A stretch of 64,000 nucleotides of DNA from Piezodorus guildinii (Eukaryota; Arthropoda; Insecta; Hemiptera; Pentatomidae), in the NCBI GenBank assembly GCA_023052935.1, contig CM041297.1:53735917-53799916 (forward strand), in the 5' to 3' direction. Below the pieces are notes generated by a model. The model made no database searches and was not told the origin of the DNA. It was given only the letters and a program-made list of their open reading frames with translations. This document shows, in pieces, positions 44,145 through 56,367 of the stretch (positions are counted from its first letter, which is position 1; each line of letters begins with the position of its first letter). Both the position numbers and the translations under genes were made by a program.

Positions 44145-44402
44145 GTTCATTCAGTTAACGTCATTTTTATGCTGCTGTGGCTGATTAGACGATGCTACAG
44201 TGGGAGTCCTAATTTTATCTATCCAGGTTTAATTATGATAGGGATCTTTAACAAGTACCTGACATCGCACGTCGGGATCACTAGTTTACGTCTCTTCCAA
44301 AGGACGGTAAAACCAAGATTCACAGTCAGGTTTGAATCTGCATCTGATATCTTGGGCATAGAAGGCTGTTATGCTAGCCACTACACCACAGGTGACCCTT
44401 AC
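44145..44402 (-). mobile_element. tRNA-derived SINE1 copy
   Basis: On the - strand the head GGTCACCTGTGGTGTAGTGG and 'ctagcataacagccttctat' are well kept. The B-box region is altered, and the body has a deletion around the 'ggtttgaatct' portion. The tail end is near 44145. Confidence 0.8.
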
Positions 44403-44511
44403 AAATCTAATGTGTTTGGGCAGCATAAGATTTCAAAAGCGTACTTCTCTTTAGGAGGATTATAAGAATATTTAGAAAATGTTTATGACAAAAGTTTGTA
44501 CAGTTGAAAAA

Positions 44512-44829
44512 AAAAAAAAAAAAAAAAAAAACCTGTACCACTACAACCCATGAAGGGTCTTGGGCTCAGTACATATAGAGATTCGTACTGTTTCTAGGCC
44601 AACGGCACTGCAATGAGGTGATTAGGCCAGGTCGGTCCCCGACTGAATTAACAGAATAAATAACATTTCTGCCACAGCCGGGATTCGAACCCAGGACCCG
44701 GAGCACAGCAGACTAGTGCTCTATCCACTAGACCACGCCGCTCCCAAAAAAAATCTTCTGGATACGAACTCGCGCACGTAAAGACACTGAGAGCTGAATG
44801 CAGCGCTCCAGCCAACTGCGCTACCAACA
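44512..44829 (-). mobile_element. Dimeric tRNA-derived SINE2 with poly-T end and TSD
   Basis: Flanked by GTACAGTTGAAAA direct repeats (44498-44510 and 44830-44842). On the - strand it begins with a first tRNA-like head (A box TAGCGCAGTTGG at 44812-44823, degenerate B box CGAGTTCGTATC at 44760-44771). A T-rich linker follows, then a second head (A box TGGTCTAGTGG at 44725-44735, B box GGTTCGAATCC at 44681-44691) and a body ending GTAGTGGTACAGG. The 3' end is a 25-nt T run (A run 44507-44531 on +) that merges with the duplication. Monomeric relatives lie at 48914-49190 and 47400-47512. Confidence 0.82.
44681..44823 (-). promoter_or_regulatory. Two Pol III A/B box pairs in SINE2
   Basis: Second head: A box TGGTCTAGTGG and B box GGTTCGAATCC, which matches the consensus exactly. 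First head: A box TAGCGCAGTTGG is a perfect match; its B box is weakened. The spacing of each pair is close to that of tRNA genes. Confidence 0.75.
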
Positions 44830-44849
44830 GTACAGTTGAAAAACTAGCC

Positions 44850-45740
44850 AAATTGAGGCTGTTTTTACTGTTAATCATAAGCTGTTTCCTAGTGGTTTTG
44901 TAGTTTAATTGTTTAAACTAAGTAGTGATTGCAATGTTTTCTTAATTCTAACCAGATGTAAAACTAGACTACATTGCATTTCACACTTCAAAAATAATTG
45001 TTAATGTTGGAGTAAATATTTGTCAAATCTTAAAGATTTTGAAGCTTGAAACCTGTACTCCGCAACTGCTCATTCTCACACTCACAACAGGGTGAAAGCA
45101 TAATGAAGTAATAAAGGACTAGTTTCGAAACGGCAAGATTTTCCAATTGGTACTTGGTAATTTTAGCCTACAGGCGTGTTATTAAACTGTAACTGGCGTG
45201 CTGCATGAAATCACTTCACTCTCAGCCAGATATAAAAATCGGTGAGATCTGCCCAAGAAGGAGAAACTATCCGTACGTGGAAAGCTATAATAACGCTTTT
45301 TCCGAGGATTGGCACTGAAATAGCCTTAGTCGGCGGGAGTAACTGACCGGAAAACGCTGGGGTCCCTTTTAATGGGGGAAGCAGTAAAATAGAGTGATCT
45401 CATTAAGTTCTATTGAAAAGTATCACTGTAAGTCGTGAAGCAAGTAAGTGATGTAGCTCTTTTATTGGTGCTTCAAATTGTATGCACTCCATCTTTATGT
45501 AATCTCGATCGGATTATACCATATTCTGCTAATCACGAGAAAATTGATAGAAAAAAAAAGACTCCTATCGAGTTGATGGTTACATATATTCGAGCTACAT
45601 GGAGTATAGTTCAGATCACATATTTTTCCATTAAAAGTATTTTTTAGTGATTTCAACGAAAATCATTTGCATTGGCAATTTAGTCCTGGTTGAGGTAGCA
45701 TTTTTGACGTTAGTGACTTCATAGCCAAAGCTCTTTAATT
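44850..45740. other. No gene recognised
   Basis: No supported coding sequence or shared repeat. Confidence 0.45.
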
Positions 45741-45744
45741 CTCT

Positions 45745-45995
45745 TTAGTTTATTTGTTAACGTCAAGTTTTGCTACTATGGCTAGTCGTACGATGCTACA
45801 GTGGGAGTCCTAAATTTTGCCTATCCTGATTTTATAAGGATAGGGATCTTGGACGAGTACCTGATATCGCACAGGACCACTTGTTTATGGCCCCTCGAAA
45901 AGACGGCATAACTAAGGATTTTTCACTCCCATTAAAAATCCTAGATCCACCAGCAGATTTAGACCCGCGACTGTTGGCGTAGTAAACTAAGCATG
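45745..45995 (-). mobile_element. tRNA-derived SINE1 copy, head eroded
   Basis: The tail and body ('acgatgctacagtgggagtc', 'gacggcataactaaggattt') match 10344-10630. The tRNA head is mutated beyond the B-box region ('agatttagacccgcga'). Confidence 0.75.
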
Positions 45996-46039
45996 GTAAT
46001 GTTTTCTTTAATAAGAGGTACTCCCAATTCTTAATACAT

Positions 46040-46937
46040 ATTTTACTTTCACTTACTATATATAGTAAGTGGAAGTATTGCGATCGTGAAAATTTTCGAA
46101 TTCCAGTTTTCAACGGAAATACACGTTTTAGGGTCCCCTGAGTCCAAATAACCAAGTCCCGCAAAAAGGTCTGTGTGTGTGGTAACTCCCGGGCGGAAAC
46201 GGTAAGTCCTATGAAACTGAAATTTCGTATTTAAGACAACTATACGCCCGAGACGTGACAAAACTTTTTTCATCAAAATGAGCTTACCAGAAGAGGCACT
46301 TTATACCATGCATTTTGCACCTTTTTTCGATTTTCTCAAAAACGGTCCCGACGATTTTGATTAAACTCGCTATAACGATGTAAAATTTAATGGGCTTTAA
46401 TATCATGTAGGTTTTATTCTGATTAAAATGGTCTGACAGGGCTTAAATGCCGATATTTTAAATTTTCTTCCCCTAAAGTACCTTTAATTTTGTAGATTCA
46501 ATAAAAATAACTATATTATCTTGTTAACGCTGATGAAAAACCGGTAAATATATAAATTGAATAAATTCGATGCCCAACTAAAGAAGAAAACAGAAAAAAA
46601 AAAAATTTCTAATGCAATTTTTCGTTTTTGAACATAAGAACAGTAATATACATGTATGATATACCGTTGGAAAGCTAAAGATTTTAGAAAACATATTACG
46701 TTATACTCAAGCTTTTAAAAGTTAATATAGAGTGATGAAATGAACATAAAACTAACTGATTATTTTAGATAATAATATAATAGATTTTTTAATAAAACAC
46801 ATGTTTCTATAGAAATTCAATTTAATTAATTCTTTAATAGTTTCACGTATTTTTATCTTTAACTGAATTTGAAAATTTTTTCATTGATTTTAAAAATGGA
46901 GGTAAGTGAAAGTCGTGTGTTGTCCGCACCAGATTTT
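46040..46937 (-). mobile_element. HINE/Helentron-like non-autonomous element (reference copy)
   Basis: About 0.9 kb. Read on the - strand, it begins at 46937 with AAATCTGGTGCGGACAACAC and carries ACTTTCACTTAC (46902-46913) about 25 bp in. It ends at 46045-46076 with a hairpin, GTAAGTGAAAGT being the last arm and the loop TATATATA. The subterminal motif is thus an inverted repeat of the hairpin arm. A TG/AC microsatellite lies near the 3' side (46172-46181, five units here). Ends lie in T or A runs and show no target duplication. This combination of 5' subterminal inverted repeat, microsatellite core, 3' hairpin and no duplication is the design described for DINE-1/HINE elements mobilised by Helentrons. 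No protein is encoded. At least ten copies are in this window. Confidence 0.75.
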
Positions 46938-46939
46938 TA

Positions 46940-47335
46940 TGTTTAGTATTGTAGTGATAATTTTCACTGAATCTTGAAGATTTATTTATTAGATTTACAG
47001 TTTCTAATAGTTTGATTAAAACATATAATATTTCACATGTGTAAGTAACAATTTGTTAAGGACAAGTTTCATATAAAAATAATTTATTATATTATTATTA
47101 TTTATTAATATATAAATATAAATACTGTAAAAAACCTCATCAAATGCAGCTAAAATCCCAGACCCGCAAGTAGAAAAAAGTAGGACATTTGAAGATAGTG
47201 TAGATGGGATGTTTAAACAGTAAACCAAGAAAAATTAGTAAGAATAATAATAGTTTTTGTTATAAAAGAAATACGTATAACTATTGGTATGGGTACATCA
47301 TAAGGATATATATTGTTTCTAGAACAACGTCTATC
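46940..47335. other. Unassigned stretch
   Basis: AT-rich; nothing recognised. Confidence 0.4.
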
Positions 47336-47344
47336 CTTATAGGT

Positions 47345-47512
47345 GATTTGTTCTATATCACGCTTACAGATCATAATTTTCTGGTACTCATGTTATTGAG
47401 GCTGGATGGTCCACAGAAGTGTCTCTAATCATAGGGCTCAATAACAGAATAAATAATTATTCAGCCATGGTTGGGATCGAACCCGGAACTTGAAGGTCGG
47501 TAGCCTAGATTT
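47345..47512 (-). mobile_element. SINE2-type fragment, diverged
   Basis: The - strand contains a tRNA-like part with B box GGGTTCGATCCC (47472-47483), followed by 'attattctgttattgagccc', as in 44531-44752. The tail side is only weakly similar. Confidence 0.55.
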
Positions 47513-47723
47513 TTGCATCTGAAAACGTTAGCGAATAATATCCAAGTTAATTACAGAACGGAAACAAGGGGTAAAGGAGTAAAAACCAAAAATAAAGAGG
47601 AAATACGAATAGCCTGGCACGGCATCAGAAAAGCTTAAGATAGGAAAGACTTTTTAAAAAATACAAAAGATGCTTAGGACCACAAGAAAACACCTGCGGC
47701 AAAACGACAAACAAAAAACATAC

Positions 47724-48287
47724 TGTTACGGGCTACGGGGTGTGAGAAATGAACTACTCCAGTTTACAAATTACAAATATTTATTAAATACAGAATGTAC
47801 AAATACAAAGGGATTACTAACCACTATGGTTACAATAATAATTGAATTACCAGCTTAACTACTAAACAGGCGACATATAAAATCAGGTATTCCTAACAAA
47901 TAAACTACTTACGTAAATTTATACAATATGCTAGATTTATTCTAAAACTTACAACTATAAGTTATATATAAACTACAGTCTTCTAATTTCCCACCGACCG
48001 GTTATCACAATACTGACACACAGTTTCACTACACTGTCACACTGTCACGAACGGTTCACTGTCACTGTTCACTGATACATCACAGATGCTTGTTGAGCCG
48101 GATTAAGACTGACTGACCCAGGCTTAGGGGACCGCTATTTGTACCACCGCCGAATCTTCTAGACCCCGGCGCAGGTAAGGCGGGTGGGCCTTTCCAGGCA
48201 CTTCGAGGACTGTCCAGGTCCAGAAGTCTCTAGCCTCATCTAGGCCCCTCCAGGCGTGGTCCACCCGTCATTGTCTTGACCGTAGCA
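47724..48287. mobile_element. Solo LTR, 564 bp, TSD ATAC
   Basis: It begins TGTTACGGGCTACGG and ends GACCGTAGCA, so the ends form a short imperfect inverted repeat. It is flanked by ATAC at 47720-47723 and 48288-48291. The internal region is GC-richer toward 48060-48290. There is no internal retrotransposon sequence and no second copy in the window. The 4-bp duplication and TG...CA ends fit Ty3/gypsy or a related order. It is not related to the LTR at 20285. Confidence 0.8.
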
Positions 48288-48665
48288 ATACAATCCAGAA
48301 GCAAATACATTCCAACAACATTCTTCAAATAAAGAATCTGATTCAAGTATTGTACGATAGTCGTTTTTATATTGAGCGCCATTGAAATCTTCACAACTTC
48401 CACTTTCCATACATTAAAAGGGGAAACATTAACTAATTAGATTAATATAATTTGACCAGAAATAATACAAACCATTGAAAAGGTATCGTAGTGAATTCAA
48501 TTTAATCATTCATTATAGACACGATTATTCTGAAGGTAATATATAATGATAATAATAGTCTTTATTTATATGTAAATACAAAATTAATTACTCTCCATTA
48601 TAAAACGAAACAAAACAATAAATGAATATTTACATCTGAAGGTAATCTATAATATATCAGTAAAA

Positions 48666-49768
48666 AACATTCGTGCGCACAACACACGACTTTCACTTAA
48701 CTCCGTTATTAATTTAAATCAATTTAAGAATTTTTAAATACAGATCCAGATGAAAATAAATTGTTAAAAAATTAATTACATTTAGTTTCAAGAGAAACGT
48801 GTGTTTTATTAAATAATCTATTACATCATTATCTACAACAATTAGTTAGTTTTGTAGGATTTTTATCACCCTCCATTAACTTTTACAACTTCGTCTATAA
48901 GATTTTTACGTTAACCTGTACCACTACAACCCATGAAGAGTTTTGGGCTCAGTAAACGTAGAGATTCGTACTGTTTCTAGGACAACGGCCGTGCGATGAG
49001 GTGATTCGGCCAAGATCACGCTCAGCCAGCAGGTTATTTCCCCTTTTTTGGGTACCCACTTTATAGAGGCTGGTTGTGCCCCAGGAGGGTCTCCATGCCT
49101 CATGATCGCACCCCGGCTGAAATAACAGAATAAATAATATTCCGCCACAGCCGAGATCCGAACCCAGGACCCGTAGCACAGTAGACTAGCAGAAAAAATA
49201 TGTTTGCACTTTTCTCCTTTAGTTGGGTATCGAATTCGTTCAACTTATATATTTACCCGTTTTTTATCAAAGCTAACAGTCGATATGGTTAATTTATTCA
49301 AATCTACAAAATTAAAGGTACTTTAGAGGAACACAATTTAAACTATCGGTATTTAAGCCCAGTCATACTATTTCAATCAGAATGAAACCAACATGATATT
49401 AAAGCCCACTAAATTTTACATCGATACAGTGAATTAAATCAAAATCGTTAGAGCTGTTTTTGAGAAAATCTTAAAAAGGTTAAAAAATCATGGTACATAA
49501 TGGTTCTTCTGGTTGACCGATGTTGATGGTAAAGTTGCCGTAAGATCTCAGGCATAAACGCTCTTAAAATATGAAATTTCAGTTTTATACTAGTTATCTT
49601 TTTCGCGCTAGGCTTACTACATACACACAGACACGCAGATATTTTCGTGGGACTTGGGTTATTTGGATTCAGGAGATCCTAAAACGTGTATTTCCGTTGA
49701 AAACTGGAATTTGAAAATTTTACGATCGCAATACTTTCCCTTAATATATATTTCATATTAATAGGTAT
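48666..49768 (+). mobile_element. HINE-like element with SINE2 inside
   Basis: It starts 'cgcacaacacacgactttcac' and continues to 'cttcgtctataag'. It is interrupted by SINE2 at 48914-49190, and resumes at 'agaaaaaatatgtttgcact' through to the end near 49768, where the hairpin is degraded ('cccttaatatatatttcata'). Confidence 0.8.
48914..49190 (-). mobile_element. SINE2 copy inserted in HINE
   Basis: The tail CCTGTACCACTACAACCC (+ strand) and the body 'attcgtactgtttctag' match 44531-44750. It has about 70 bp more body ('cagcaggttatttcccctt' and following) than the dimeric copy. The head is cut off at the A-box side near 49190. No T-run is present at its end. Confidence 0.8.
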
Positions 49769-49769
49769 A

Positions 49770-50640
49770 ATGTAAATAATTGTAAATTATGCTTATATTT
49801 TTGACATGTAATACTTTAAAATAATTTAAAGAAGACATGTATGTTCACCTACTTTATTCAGTTATTTATTGTTGATAAGTTTTAGTCTTGAAAATGGGAA
49901 AAAGACATCCAAACTTCAAATAAATCATGTAAAAAGTTTTTAAAGAATAAAAAGTGAATTGAAGTGTATAATACTTAATTGAATATATTAAAGGACGAAT
50001 ATTATTTTAATCGGTTAATATTGATATAACTACTTATTATAAGCTTAAAAAATAATTTATATCGAAAGGTAAAGTAACTCTTTTTTCTCTAATGGAAATA
50101 TTCAAAATGTTTAAATTATTCTTCATCAAACTCCTTTATTGTATTGTTTATTAATAGCACTCGTCTTAGTATCAAAAATATATTTTTTATTGTATAATAA
50201 ATTATGATACTGAAAGTAATAATACTCAGCTAATAACATACTTATCATTTAAATTTATGCCTTAATAAAACGTGAGGTTCGAATTTGTATTCAACATCAA
50301 GGACTCGGCAATCGTAAATAATTCAAAATGCAAATAATGCAGAACATCGCATTTAGAAAGTAATATAATAAATAATAAAGTAATTAAAATAAATATGAAA
50401 AAAAATGCATATTATGAAAAAATATGAGAAGGGTGCTTGGAAAATCCCTGATATTTCTCAGGTAAGAAGTTCAAGGTAAGTGTATTATGATAATTACTAT
50501 TTTCAAGATTTTCAACTTATTTTTAGAACTATTTCAATCAAGATGTTTATTTTTTAAATTATTTTCTTTATTAAACTTGATAGCATAAATATTGAAAATG
50601 AAAATAAACTACAATAAAAAAAAAAATCATGACTGTCTGG
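49770..50640. other. No gene recognised
   Basis: AT-rich, nothing supported. Confidence 0.45.
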
Positions 50641-50689
50641 TTTTTTATCTACTACTTATGACGAAAATAACTTAACAGATACACGTGAG

Positions 50690-50960
50690 ATAACACGAAA
50701 CCCAAAACGGGTTAAGGTCGCCATTACTACTGGCTGCTGGATGCTGACACCTGAAAATTCCTTCCGTAGGAGTGGTCCAGACTGACAAACTATTTCATGG
50801 TAAACAGAGGCCGAAATAGCCAAGGATTCTACAATAATGAGATCAAAATGATGTGGGTTCAATTCCCCCTTAGAATAAATGTAGGACTTCTACCCTCTTG
50901 TATAGTGGGTAGTTCTGGATGTTCTGAGGATTACACTAAGGACAAAAATAATACAAGCTT
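50690..50960 (+). mobile_element. Possible tRNA-derived SINE3
   Basis: It contains an A-box-like GAAATAGCCAAGGATTC and a B-box-like TGGGTTCAATTCCCCC (50849-50864), about 40 bp apart, followed by 100 bp of GC-richer body. It is a single copy in the window and no duplication was found. Confidence 0.4.
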
Positions 50961-51192
50961 TTTGGTAGATTAATCATAGTTAATCGTTTATCTATCAATA
51001 ATAGGTCGTAGCCAATAGTCTACAAGTATTACTATTAATGATATGATAACTGCTATAATTATATCTAAAACTAATAATACACCATAACCTTTGTAAACAG
51101 GCAGGAACATGATCGAATCCATACATGACCCATGAAAAAAAGTTAGTCTTTTACTAGGAACAGATGACTAATTTTAAGTATCTACAAAGTTA

Positions 51193-51285
51193 AAAACGCT
51201 GAAATTATTAAACCTTAGTCTATTATTTCCAAATAACTATATTTATTATTAATATAATAATTATATTAGGGTATAAAATTTGATA
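51193..51285. repeat. Interspersed repeat C, short copy
   Basis: 'aaaaacgctgaaattattaa' through 'ttatattagggtataaaatt', with a TTA/TTAT expansion inside. Confidence 0.5.
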
Positions 51286-51374
51286 AAAAATTAATACCAC
51301 AAATTTTTTATTACGAATGCTAGAATTACGAGTTTTGTTTATTTTTTCTAACGAGCTAATAATTCATGATATAG

Positions 51375-51910
51375 ACCCATATTAAATTTATTTTACCCTC
51401 ACCCAATACTGAAACTGCTAGAAGATACCGATTACTAAAACACTTACTAGACAGACTTTCAAAACTTCCAGTATATTACAAAAGACTCATTTACAGCACT
51501 ATTATTAGACCTATTTGGACATATGGACGTAATTCCACCCGCATCCAATCTTTACATCCAAAATCCCTCGCCAAATCCTGAATGCTCCTTATTTTGTACC
51601 ATATCAACTCCTCCTCTGACTTAAACATCCCATTTGTTGCAGACATAGCCCGTGATAGATACACCTGTTTTCATTCTAAACTCCTTGTCCACACAAACTT
51701 ACTTGTCCGTAAGCTATCTTCCTTAAATATCCCTGATAACCCTCCGAGGCGATTGAAAAGGTAGCCGCCTCAGGACCTACTGCCTTCAAATAGTGAAGTG
51801 CTACCACTGGGTAGTTCTTTCTCAAGACATTGTCATGACTTTTCTTCATACTGCATATTTACACATAGTGTTGTTTAATACAGTTGTAAATTACAATAAT
51901 TTTTTTTTTC
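51375..51910 (+). pseudogene. LINE B 3' fragment
   Basis: The + strand C-terminus reads DLNIPFVADIARDRYTCFHS and NIPDNPPRRLKR (open part 51582-51764). It is preceded by decayed RT tail sequence encoding TRPIWTYG-like residues. The 3' UTR follows ('ctaccactgggtagttcttt') to an A/T-rich end at about 51910. Confidence 0.75.
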
Positions 51911-51914
51911 AATA

Positions 51915-53400
51915 TTTGTTTTAAAAAGTGAAACAAACAACAATAAATGTTTCGCATTATCTCAATTTAAAGACTTAAAGGAGTCCTCAATCACCCTAAT
52001 CGTACGGTTTTGTACACACTTTTTTTGTTTTGTACGGTATTCTTTTTGACAAATAAATCTTTTATTATTGCCTTAAATATTTTCATGTTGAAATTTTATA
52101 TATTCCTTCACTCATAGCAAAACATATAACAATATCCTAGATATTTTACATTTTAAAAAATATGCTATAAATTAACAAAATCATATAATCTCACAATTAC
52201 ATTGCATAATATAATTATTGTTAACTCAATATAGTCTTATCTTAAGTCCATTTGCACTGAAATAGTCCCACCTAGGTCCATCTTAACGTATGGGCCGCCA
52301 GCTTGGTTTCGCACGACGTTTGCTCTTCTGGCGGTCATTTATAGGGTTTTAGCTATAGGAAAATAACATTTTTTATAAGGTCAAGCCACACCATATTAGA
52401 TTTTTTTTTGTTTGTTCATCTCTCAATAATCTCTAAAATCTTTTCCCTTTTTCTCTATCTTCAAAAATAATCAAAGTAGGAGGAAATTACATTTACGACT
52501 TAACAATATAGACAACATAAAACAGAATGTTTACAACAGAAATTCAAGGTTTTCTGTAACAGAGGTCAGTAGCAATAAGTTTTATACCACATCGTAGTTT
52601 TTGCTGCCTCAACACCGAAGCATCATGCGGAATATGGAAAAAAAAAATCATGACCTTTGCATCGATAATTTCCACTCGTATTTTACGTTTTAAACATACG
52701 AGTATTTTAGTCTTGCGTCTGTCTTCATATAAAAGTCAAAAGACTATTGTGACATCAATGACTGCGAAACCAATTTAGATGATATTTCTACCAAGATGAC
52801 AACCATCAAATCCTAACTAAGCCATGTTCTGCTCGAAAACGAAATTTTTCATGAAATACACAAACGTGAATATTAATGAGTAAAACAATTTTTTGTGTAA
52901 ACGAATACAATAAGATTAAATGGCCATGAAACCATCTAGACAGAACCCTCAGAATATTTTTCCAATAATAAACGGTGGTAGGTGTTAAGGTTAATTTAAT
53001 TTGTACAATTTGACTAAATCAAATTCGTTCCCGAATTTCAAAATCGGCTCATGCGAACAGGATCAAGGTCAGACCATTTTCAGTCATATTATTATTAGGG
53101 AAAAATAGTCTAGTGGTAACGCCTCATCAAGAATTCTCGATCGGTCTGAATTAAAATTCAAAACCAATAGTCATTACTCACTCTACGATGAGTCATTGCA
53201 TTATGAGAATATACAGAAATAAATTCAGCAGAATATTTTTTATTTTTTTATTTCTGAAAGTTGGCAAAAAAACTTATTTGGAATTTATAAAGATAATAAC
53301 TTGATTCTGAGTTCTTTCAAAAGAGTGATCTAGCTATGGTCAACACCTATGGTCTAAGACATAGTTGTTTACATTAATGCATAAAAGGAAAATAGTTAAA
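51915..53400. other. No gene recognised
   Basis: AT-rich; no supported coding sequence, RNA or shared repeat. Confidence 0.45.
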
Positions 53401-53404
53401 AAAA

Positions 53405-53722
53405 TTTTTTTTTTTTTTTTTATTCATATGTTATTGAATTTTACAACTGTATTAACATAAATACAATAAGTAAAACTGTTGAACTAGAGTGAAAGGCTTG
53501 TGAAGAAACTACCCAGCGGTAGAACTAAGTAAGTAGGTTCCGAGGCCATCTTCTTTTCAATCGCCTAGGAGGGTTGTCAGGAATATGTGAGGTTGATAGG
53601 TTGCGGACAAGAGGGTTTATATGGGCTGGGAGTTTGGAATTAAAAGTAGTATATCTGATACGAGAAAGGTCTGTAACAAATGGGATATTAAGGTCGTTAT
53701 GGATCAAGTTAAAAATTAACAT
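53405..53722 (-). pseudogene. LINE B 3' end, short copy
   Basis: Poly(A) (T-run 53405-53421 on +) and 3' UTR, then the last 60 codons: NDLNIPFVTDLSRIRYTTFN ... PPRRLKRRWPRNL. It is 5'-truncated at about 53722, as is common for LINE insertions. Confidence 0.78.
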
Positions 53723-53724
53723 AT

Positions 53725-54279
53725 AATAAGGCTAAATATACATCTAGGTGTTTCATAAGGACCAAAAGATGAAAATCTAGTCAGCTAGTTATAATTAACC
53801 ATTAGATTAATTTTAAATATTTATTCATCATCCTTTATCGAATGGAGCAATTTTCCTTTCTGTATATGTATGCAAGTTTTTCTGAAAATAAATAATTTAT
53901 CAGCCTCAAATGGTTTATTTAATATTCAGATAACGAATAAGTAAACAAGGGCGTTCATTCTATTAATAATGTCTTTACATAGTAGCAACAGCAATGTGTT
54001 GCATAAAAAAATAAAATAATCGAAACACAATGAATAATAAACTGGAAAACAAATTAGTGGAAATAAAAATAGACCAAATAATCAGCGGACAGTCACGAAA
54101 CCACGTGCACTTGATCGCATATAAATAACATTGTAATCTAACAAAAACTAAAACAACATAATTATTAATAATCAACTGAGCTTGTTATTTTAAATTACTA
54201 AAATATAAATTTAATCACTAGTCAAAATATAAATTTTTAACAGAAATATGGTCCATTTTAACTTTATCACAATTTATAT

Positions 54280-54346
<67 letters not shown>

Positions 54347-54475
54347 GTTTATGTTATTATGTGGTTCCTTAAATGACTGTCAACTTTGATACAAAATTAT
54401 GTATGATTGGTTCATTCTATTACATGTAAATTCCAATAAACGTTCAGATAAAACAGCAGGCACAGATTTGATATT
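53725..54475. other. Unassigned, with TA microsatellite
   Basis: (TA)n run of about 56 nt at 54283-54340. The segment 54345-54395 ('tttatgttattatgtggttc') recurs at 61217-61260. Confidence 0.6.
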
Positions 54476-54479
54476 ATAA

Positions 54480-55160
54480 TAAAAGGTTATTTAATTTAAA
54501 TAGAAACATTCCTTTTTGGCTCTTAAGATTAGAATTTGGGCTTGAACATTCCACGACTAAAATAATAAAATGTGTCCTGAGATTCATACAGAAAATACTT
54601 ATCATGCCAGACGATAGAATACCCAAAATCTGTTATATGATACTTAGAGAAAAACATAACAATCGACCATCTGCAAAATATAACTGGTTTACCCAAATAT
54701 ATAATATTTTAGATAAAGCCGATAGCTCAGAGATACTTTTTGAAAATAACCCATCTACTCTACAAAGCAATAGTACAGTAATAATTGAATCATTTAAGAA
54801 ATTACTACACAACAAAGATATCGAATTGTTAAGATCAAGTCAATACAGCCCTTTCTACAATAGTCTTTACCAACAAACTTCACTCAGCCACAGTTATCAA
54901 ACCATTCATAATATTCCGTTTAAGATGTTAAAAATAATAATCCAAGCTCGCCTCTCTGGAAAATACCATATTAAATTCTCTCATGCAAACAATACCTACA
55001 ATATTAACCCCAAATAAATCTGCACAATATGTAATATGAACACATATGAAACCATATACCACTTAATAGCAGTCTGTCCAATATATTCTGCACTACGAAA
55101 CCACTACATCTCTCACGCTAATAACATACCAGAAAGCCTATTTCCTACAATTTAAATCCA
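54480..55160 (+). pseudogene. LINE C-terminal tail with CCHC motif
   Basis: An open frame (137 codons, 54604-55017) reads MPDDRIPKICYMILREKHNN ... NIPFKMLKIIIQARLSGKYH. After a stop at 55015-55017 the same frame gives CTICNMNTYETIYHLIAVCP, a CxxC...H....C zinc-like motif followed by ...LRNHY. This is the arrangement at the C-terminus of several insect LINE ORF2 proteins. The RT part is missing. The clade was not assigned; it is not the Jockey family of 56-61 kb. Confidence 0.6.
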
Positions 55161-55164
55161 AAGC

Positions 55165-56080
55165 AAAATATATATAATGTAAATTTTTAAGTTATTTAGT
55201 TCAACTCATTTACACAGAAGACTCGCTTATTCCGCTAATAAAACGTGATATATAAAATATTTTTTCTTTTCGTATCAACGTAGAGCGTTTATTTATTTAT
55301 TTGTTTTTTGGGATGAACCCTTTAATAATCACTAATTAATCTATGTATAGTCTAACTTAAAAAACCTCTGAAATGGTTTACAAATAGCAACTTAATTTTT
55401 TATTTTTTATAATAAACAACAGTTTATTAAAGTAATTATATATATATTTTCAATACTAATACCATATTTTTCTCTTATTTTCTTTTGAAACTTTATATAA
55501 GCATCGATAATGGAATATTAAGAGTTTAACTACTATAAAATAAATTAGTTTAACATTGGAAGCTAAAATATATAAACATTTAAAATTTAACATTTAATTT
55601 AGTAAAATACAAAAACATACAATTTTAACATCAAAACACACTCACAATTATACCAAAAATCTCGCCGAATAATTCTCTATAATTTATCACGCAATGAAAA
55701 CCTTTTTTTTTTTTTTTTCTTTCATCTCCTTCACGGTCCATAGATCAAATATTTTAATCCTGTTAATATTTTCGATGCCACCACCATTAATATTCAAACG
55801 TAAATTAGAGTATATCGGATATATTTTTTTTTTTCATCTTTAGTTGGCTTGAATGAATCAACCTAGCGGCAGCACAATATCGGGCATTCAAACAAGGGGA
55901 TATGATAGTGTTTCTTTCGTTCATGTATTCTACATCTTACAATACGTTTCGAAGTAAAATATACCTACAGTTCTAAAACAATATAATGCTTGTTTTCGAC
56001 CAATTCTTACTAACTCGTGCCCAATATTTATCTATATGTGTAAATCAAACTATAAAAAATTATAAACGCTCGTAAATAAA
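55165..56080. other. No gene recognised
   Basis: AT-rich, with T-runs near 55703-55719 and 55825-55834. Confidence 0.45.
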
Positions 56081-56367
56081 TGTATCAGAATTTTTTTTTT
56101 TTTTTAGATAGAAAAACAATTCTTTATTGTGCAATATCACAATCTGTCCAATTTAGGACATTTTTAATAGTGATGAAGTACAACATTCATACTACATTCA
56201 CACGATATATACAAAACAATAAATTTATATAATAATAATACAATATACATATATACAAAACAAAATTAATAAAATATATACAAAAGTCACTCATACCTAT
56301 ATACAATTCACAAGCATACAGCACGTGAGTGGAGAATCTAGCCAATGCTAGAACTCCAATATACATT

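Noticed and set aside
44675..44745. Functional tRNA gene on the - strand
   Set aside because: A and B boxes are good, but the acceptor stem does not close, and the segment continues into a SINE body with a target duplication.
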